This document shows positions 57,668 through 64,000 of a DNA stretch of 64,000 bases, piece by piece; the stretch's first letter is position 1, and every line of letters starts with the position of its first letter. Below the pieces are notes generated by a model that did not search any database, was not told the DNA's origin, and saw only the letters and a program-made list of their open reading frames with translations. The position numbers were made by a program, and so were the translations under genes. Source of the DNA: Icerya purchasi (Eukaryota; Arthropoda; Insecta; Hemiptera; Monophlebidae); assembly GCA_039619475.1 (NCBI GenBank), contig CM077116.1, positions 30,486,683 through 30,550,682 on the forward strand, written 5' to 3'.

Positions 57668-60600
57668 TTTTCAGCTGTTTTTTTTTTCTTTTTCGTTTTC
57701 TTTTATGTATACGCCGGTATTGCTTTAAACAAAAAATAAATAAATAAGTCGGAAAATCCGTTAGCATTCGTACAAGTAATCTCTTTAAAACTAACATTTT
57801 TTGCTCTTAATGTCCTGACCGCTCACTTTTTTTTTCATATTTATCGCGTTCTCTCTTCTGTCGGAGCGTGGGGTATCATCGGTCGAGTAGAACTTTGCGA
57901 ATGATACGCCGAGTAGGGATACGGTTCCAGCGGCAGTTGGGAATGTTTTGTTATTTTATCGATAACTAAATTATCTCTATACATAATTTTATGCATATAC
58001 ACTGATGTACCATATCGACCCTCTATAATATGGTATGTTTGTAGTTTCCAGAATTCGGGTTTTCCGGAAATTTTCGTTTCTCTCTCTCTCTCTCTCTCTT
58101 CCTCTCCCTCTCCCTCTCCCTCTCCCTCTCTCTAGAAGCTTTGGACACATTGTCAAAGCGGATGAGAAGCGTTGAAATTGAGAGCGTTTTTGACGCGAAC
58201 GAAATGTCAGATTTACTAGAACAGCGCGAACGGAAGGTTCTTTGTGCAAGCTGTATTCTCTTGAATATTCTTGTCCGGCTGAAAAGCCCTGAGATGTCAC
58301 CGTGTCTACGAACAGTTACAAAAAATAACCCTCGCTGGTAAATATTTATAAATTATTATTCGAATGTGTACAGAAGGGAAAGAAACTCGAGAGAATATTC
58401 AGACGGAATGGGTTAATCCGAAATGAATGCACTCTACATCTTAGCGTCGACTAAAGAAAATGCGATTTTAATAAAGACCGAAATTTTTACCTCTTTGTAT
58501 ATAGTTTCGGCAGTAATTCTTGATGTTTTACGTGTGTGTGTTTTTATTTCTTTTTTATTTTATACTATATAATTATCGAGGCATTATTAATTTTACCGTA
58601 ATGATGATCATATTGTATCACACACACACACACACACCGTACGAATAAATTGCAGGCAACTTGGTGTAATTCGCAGGTAAAATTGAAGTTCTGCTTATAT
58701 TAAAAAGTCCCGAATTTCTTTAAACAGTGTTTTAAATACCCCATCGTCGCCTCGTGCAATGGTAGTAGCGCGTTTGCCACAGAAAATGGTATGCTCTCTA
58801 GGTCGTCCTAGTTAATGTTTTGTACTAAAAATGTGGCGTGTATAATGTGAATTCCAAATGCACTCCTCGCCGTGTATAGTCGTTTTATCTACATGTGACC
58901 ATACTTGAAAAACTACCGATCGTAATTGTTGCCTAGTCCAATTCATCGATATATATCCACGCGCGTATAATAGTGCGCATCTTTCCCATTGCCTTTGACG
59001 CGGAAATACTAAACGGTTATTTTATTTTTAATCACTTCTACTCGTCTTCGCTAATTCTCCAATTACTAGGACCGCGATCATTGCAGCAGTTCCGCATTAG
59101 GCAGATTCTGTTACATTTACTTTTCTCACCATCATGCGTATGAAAAAATTTGAATGTAAACGATGCACGGGTCTCAACGTATCATCGATTCGGGTTAAAA
59201 ACTTGAAAACTATTAAGACTTCGAAGCTTAAGAGGGTTGAAGGTGAAGTATGCCTATGCCCATGCCCATTTTAGGTGTGTAATCAGCGACGTAAATTTCA
59301 GGCGTATTTCAAAAAACTCAGAGATATTTCTGTTGCATTACCTTCCGGAGGAGTCTGATGTTAAATATATTCACAATCATCGTACTAGACGTATGTAGCA
59401 CGTATTGACACCTAATTATTAACGGTAATTGTACCACCCCAGGTCTTCTAGGCTATTTAGTTATAATTATCGAAGAGTTTACGTTACAGAATTTATTCAA
59501 TTACTTTCTAGACAGCTTCGGTGTAATTAACTGGGGATTGGAAAGAACTTTATGAAATTCGGCCTGGGTTTTTTTTTTCTCTACGTATGATCGTTGGCGG
59601 GGAAGCTCTTTAGTCACAACGTTGTTTTAAACACTGTTAAAAAACGTAGGTCAGAATAATTCGTGGAGAAAGATGTACTAATCGTAAGGTATCACATTAT
59701 TAGATATGGCACACGTTGGATGGTGCATGTAACAAAGAAAATACGTCCTGAAGGCTGTAATTCGGTAGCGACATTTGTAACACGTACGTATATCTCACTT
59801 TGGCAACCACGCTAAAAAATAATGCTGGACCTGAGACGCAGAGCGATTCCTATGCTACGTGTATGCATGTATGTACGCAATTCCGTCGTTGCTTTCTTTG
59901 GTACGGAACAGAAGCAGCTCGTAAAGGTACTATGAGAAGGACTTTTTAAAATAATAGAAATATTAATCTGCGCGCTAATAAATTGATTACGCGTTTTGCG
60001 CTAACGTAGATGTTTGCATTTCATTTAAGTTGGCGGCTTCAATTTCAAAGAAAAAAAGGCGCGGTCTCACTTATAGAGCAGCATAACTAGAATGAGTTTT
60101 CGCTAAATTAAAATACTTGAAAAGCATCAGCGATGAAAGCTTTTCCTCCACGCCGGTATGTCATTATATAAATTTCAACGGATTTGCGTTCAAACCATTA
60201 CGAAGCATAATACTTTTTTCTTATTTTCATTCGATAGTAACTGTTGATTTGTTGCATCCTTCCGAATAAATTTTTTGTTTTTCTTTTTTTTAAAGTTGCG
60301 AATAATCCAAATGAAGCCCAACGCAAAAGAAATCTTTTTAAAAAAGAGACCCAACAGACAGTCGACACATTGAAAATTATTTTAGTTTTAGAAACGTTAT
60401 CAGAAGAAGAACTTTGCTAATTCTTAATTTGTTTTGTTTTTTTCGCCTTTTGGTGGTCACACGACGCAACTAGTCATTTTTTATTACTATACGATTTATT
60501 CAATTTATACAAAGCCGTTATCGATGGTTGCTGGTATAGTTTTATCATATCATTGGAGTTAATTCTGATAAGGGGAGGGGGCGATAAAGTACAACAGGCA

Positions 60601-60699
60601 AGTATTTATGAGGAAAAATTGCAAGTCGAAGAATTTTATTCCTGCTGCTATCCAGTCGCACCCCGGTACCTGTTGCACTCGGGATGTGATATAGTCAGT
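57668..60699. other. Gene-free stretch, possibly intron
   Basis: If 57648 is a splice donor this is the start of an intron. It contains the CT repeat at 58079-58134 and (CA)n at 58620-58638. No further exon could be recognised. Confidence 0.4.
58079..58134. repeat. (CT)n/(CCCTCT)n repeat
   Basis: About ten CT dinucleotides pass into five CCCTCT-type units. On the minus strand this gives a false Arg-Gly/Arg-Glu frame. Confidence 0.95.
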
Positions 60700-60975
60700 G
60701 TTAATTTTATATTCTATCCTTCTCGACACTCGTGGACTATGTCAATCATTGCGGCCATGTGTGTTCGAATTGTATTATAAACGTTTAATTATCAATGTTA
60801 ATTCCATATCCTTCTTGACACTCGTGGACTATGTCATATCATTGCGGCCATGTGTGTTCAAATTGTATTGTAAACGTTTAATTATCAGTGTTAATTTCGT
60901 ATTCTTCTTTTCGACATACGTAGGCTATGTTACATCATTGCGGCCATGTTTGCTCGAATTTTATTTGCTAACGAT
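60700..60975 (+). repeat. Three-copy tandem repeat of ~95 bp
   Basis: Units start with GTTAAT at 60700, 60797 and 60890 (97, 93 and about 86 bases). Each contains CGACACTCGTGGACTATGTC or a close variant, then ATCATTGCGGCCATGT and, in units 1 and 2, AACGTTTAATTATCA. Unit 3 is more diverged. A reading frame runs through all three but is probably fortuitous. Confidence 0.92.
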
Positions 60976-63342
60976 ACTCTTTGCTCTTATTCCATGACAT
61001 TTTAGGATTCAATCTACTTATCTATACACACTATTCTGTTAGTCTAGCTTATTTGTAGAAGTTGTTGGTGGCCAAATGGTTTTTGCTGGGCCAAAAAAAA
61101 AGAAAAAAAAAAAGAAAAAAAAATCATCGCGGGATTGTTAAAAAGTGTCCGGGGATTTGAAAAAGATACAGAAATACCTAAGCTTTACATAGAACATACT
61201 AGAAAAAATTAAAAATGATTGCAAAATTCTCTGTACATTCTTTATACAGATAAAACAAATCATGTTATTATGTTAGTAATTAAAAGAAAAAAAAGAAACA
61301 AATTATGACCACGTATTTTATTAATTTTTTAGCAAGAAGTAAAGATGTAAAATGATTCGAGATTTTATTAACCGGATTAAACTGTATCGATGTTTAAAAA
61401 AAGAACACAGTTTTTACTGGAAAAATCTGAAAAATGTAGGTTAATTTATTATGGAAAAAAAAAAAAAAAAAAAAAAAACGAAGAAAAATACCTTCTTAGC
61501 GAGGTAGGTAGTTAATTTTTGGTATTTCCTAGTCAATATATTATAAGTTAGAAGGAAAAAAATTAATAAACGTAGAAAATAAAACTAAAATTACATTTTG
61601 TGAATGGATTTTTCAGTTTTTAAAATTATCTGTTACACAAAAATGCAACTGTTACATTTATATTTTTTTTTTCGTTGCCTTTCGTTCCGGAAAATAATAA
61701 ATTAAGTAGTAGAAGGTTTTCCTTTTCATGTTTCAGTTTCTTGTAGTTTTATGCCGTGTATTATTTAGTACAGAAGAGTATCTTCAAGGAAAAAGCATTT
61801 CCCGACTTTCCAATCGTTAACCGGCTTGAACTTTGAGCGATAATAGAGCATCTCTCATTGATTTTATAAGTATCGAAAATAAGACTCGACATTATCTGAA
61901 CACTGGTTGTCTGTCTATTAATCGATCGGTGTGTGGTGAGGTATGCTACGTTTAAGCGGATTTCATCGCGGTATTTCCGCAGAAATATTATAAAATGGAA
62001 TGAATGAAATGAGCAATTTCCATTGGCGGGAGTCGGGTTGCAGTTTTTAATGTCTGGCTAACGAGAATATATGGTCGCTGTTTTAAAGAAACTGATAATG
62101 GTAAAAAACAATTCCGATTATGTTTAATGACCGCTCGAAATTGACGTAGTTGGTTACAGTTAATTGTCCTTCGTTCGCTTAGAATATTATCTCGCTGCCT
62201 TACACTGAAATTTTCCTGGTCTAATGTCCACAGTGTTGTCGCATCCCTTTAAAAAATTGCGGAATTTAAAGACGTTTTTCTTAGTATTGCCGATGATTTT
62301 TACTCTCAAACATATGTAATTCAGTTTTTATCCAGGAATACCTCGCTGCTTTTTAATTTATACATGTAAAAATCAACACTTTAAAAAAATGGCAGAAATT
62401 GATCATTTTGAAGATATTGTCTCAAAATAAACGCGCATTTGAAGTAGTAGGAGCATGTGGTGTATGATAACGTATCTATAAATAAACGTCGGCAGGAATG
62501 AAACGCACTGAATTTAACGCCGATTTTAAATATATTGATATGGTTTTAGGCGGGTTAATCTTTTATTCCCACTTGGATTTTTATTATTATTAATTCATCC
62601 GATTAACAATAATAATAACGTTAATAAATAGAGGGGGAAAATAACGGGGCTTACTCGATAGAATATAAAACAGCCGTCTATAGAGAGCAGAGTTAGTTTA
62701 CAATATTTTCTAGGAAAGTCGTCTACTATCATCGTTACTGTTGCACAGTAACTTACATTATTAAACTCTGGTTACCGTTATTATTGCATGGAGAATTGTC
62801 ATGTAGGCACTTTTAATAGCTCGTACAGTAGTCTAGAAGAGAGCACATACAAATCGCTCCGGAGGGATTTTACAAAAGGAATTAAATTATCGCTCAGAAA
62901 GAAATTGTAAAGTCAAAACGAAGACGCCTGAAATTCGAAAAAGTTAGCAAAAAAAATCGTAGAAAAGCGATTTAAAAGTACGTAAAAAAACGATTGCCAC
63001 TACAAAGGTTTAAGATAAACGTTTCAACAGGGTCTGCTCGGGATGCGCCAAGTTCGGCGGCATTTAGACCGATTTTAATGTTTACGCATTTACGCCCGTC
63101 TTTGATTTTAATTTCAGGCCGACTCTTAAGACCAGTCGAAGGTTAAAAGCTGCCGATTGAATTGACGAAAAGAAAAGATGTACAGATTTTTCAGCTGAAA
63201 TACACGCTTTTCCGGGTAATGTTCAAAATAAACCTTCTGATGAGCAGCTTGGAAGATTCGAGTGTTTCGGGGTTTACATTCACGGTCTCGTAATGTGACG
63301 AGAAAATAAGCGTGATCAAAAACGAGCGGAGAATGATTAAAA
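60976..63342. other. Gene-free stretch upstream of kinase 3' end
   Basis: A-rich tracts at 61092-61122 and 61455-61478. No frame or RNA gene is supported. The part nearest 63340 would be downstream of the kinase transcript. Confidence 0.4.
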
Positions 63343-63348
63343 TTTATT
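63343..63348 (-). terminator. Candidate polyadenylation signal of the CK1-like gene
   Basis: AATAAA on the minus strand, 134 bases after the kinase stop codon. A canonical hexamer at a reasonable distance; the AT-rich setting makes chance occurrence possible. Confidence 0.5.
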
Positions 63349-63481
63349 ACGAATAATTTTGACCGTTTTTCGAGGGAGCGCGTTTAGCGAAAGAAGGAAC
63401 TCTGCCGTGTTGTAGCAGCTAGATGGAGCGTGTTAATTTCACCGATTAAATGCCGGTTAACATGTTTCCGTAGACGTACAA

Positions 63482-64000
63482 TTAGCGGGTGGCGGTATTT
63501 CGTCTGGGTCCGCGTTCGATTATCTTCTGTCTATGATTATTCTGGTTGTTCGGTTGCGAGATGACTTTCCAGTCGAACAGGCCGTTCATCTGGAAATTCT
63601 TGTTGCGGTAGAGTTCGCGAAAGATGGTCTTCAGGTGAAGGTAGTCGGGCGTCTGTTCGAACTTGAGATTGCGGCAGTAGTAGATGTAGTCGCAAAACTC
63701 TTTCGGACACCCTTTGCACAAGTCGTCGATCGGCGTTGATTCCTTCAGTTGACGGATTTTATCGTACTTTTCTCGTTTGTCGCTGATCTTTAAGCCCTGC
63801 CACGGTAGACGACCTCTTATGAAATAGATCAGAACGTACCCTAAGGTTTCGAGGTCGTCGCGCCTGCTCTGCTCCTTGCCTCTGTGATTTCTGACGGACG
63901 CGTAACGGGCGGTTCCGGTTAAACCCTTGTCCGACCGGTAGGGAATATGTTGGTTGGTGTTCGGGTCGCGGTAAAATTTGGCCAGTCCGAAATCGATGAC
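63482..64000 (-). CDS. Casein kinase 1-family protein kinase, C-terminal half (partial)
   Basis: The frame is open from the window edge to TAA at 63484-63482 (172 residues). It starts with VIDFGLAK, the DFG magnesium-binding motif, followed by [19 protein letters not shown], where CK1 kinases carry this form in place of the APE motif of other kinases. Next come [16 protein letters not shown] and LPWQGLK, both CK1 signatures, and CKGCPKEF and [13 protein letters not shown] near the end of the C-lobe. CK1 enzymes phosphorylate Ser/Thr and act in Wnt, Hedgehog and clock signalling. The YCR-L-FE-PDY part is closest to the alpha group, but many substitutions suggest a divergent paralogue, such as the testis-type CK1 copies of flies. 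The tail after FDWKV is short (about 28 residues) and basic. No intron interrupts the 519 bases. The N-lobe and start are beyond the window. Confidence 0.96.
   Translation of the reverse strand, partial: VIDFGLAKFYRDPNTNQHIPYRSDKGLTGTARYASVRNHRGKEQSRRDDLETLGYVLIYFIRGRLPWQGLKISDKREKYDKIRQLKESTPIDDLCKGCPKEFCDYIYYCRNLKFEQTPDYLHLKTIFRELYRNKNFQMNGLFDWKVISQPNNQNNHRQKIIERGPRRNTATR

Noticed and set aside
57989..58300. Minus frame with an RG/RE repeat resembling an RS-type protein.
   Set aside because: The repeat is the CT microsatellite read backwards; the flanks have no coding signal.
60553..60997. Frames of 75 and 99 codons crossing the tandem repeat.
   Set aside because: Repeat units differ in length by non-multiples of three (97, 93), so a conserved repeated protein is unlikely.

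Overview
The window is AT-rich nuclear DNA from an arthropod, most likely an insect. The evidence is indirect: RNase H-bearing LINE, mariner, SINE and RTE-like families of insect type, long A/T runs and microsatellites, a divergent casein kinase 1 paralogue, and large gene-poor stretches. I cannot name the species.

Host coding content is sparse and sits at the right end. At 56.2-57.7 kb a CpG-rich block on the + strand holds a Ser/Gly-rich reading frame that looks like a first coding exon with its promoter/5'UTR. At 63.48-64.0 kb the C-terminal half of a CK1-family protein kinase runs off the right edge on the - strand, uninterrupted by introns over the visible part. It may be a nested gene inside an intron of the + strand gene. 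The remaining ~56 kb looks like intergenic or intronic DNA.

Mobile elements dominate what can be recognised. 1-1060: an RTE-like reverse transcriptase piece, a decayed LINE 3' end and copies of an unclassified ~370 bp repeat. 8.3-9.15 kb: another decayed reverse transcriptase. 9.56-10.02 kb: a large inverted-repeat (foldback) element. 10.2-10.43 kb: a Pif1-type helicase remnant. 16.6-17.5 kb: a mariner with intact ends and TA duplication but an internal deletion. 26.2-27 kb: two copies of a dispersed repeat. 38.38-38.68 kb: a small TIR element. 38.7-44.1 kb: a full-length LINE of the I-like, RNase H-bearing type, bounded by a 13 bp target-site duplication. 44.24-44.5 kb: a tRNA-derived SINE. 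49.86-50.3 kb: a 5'-truncated LINE with a 12 bp target-site duplication.

The most notable item is the full-length LINE. It has ORF1 (zinc knuckle), an endonuclease frame without an AUG, and a reverse transcriptase-RNase H frame in the -1 frame; the break falls exactly on a canonical -1 slippery heptamer. Both LINEs with defined ends carry a similar small stem-loop immediately before the poly(A) tail. I did not find a clearly new multi-gene system; the frameshift/initiation arrangement of this LINE and the shared 3' hairpin are the best candidates for something undescribed.
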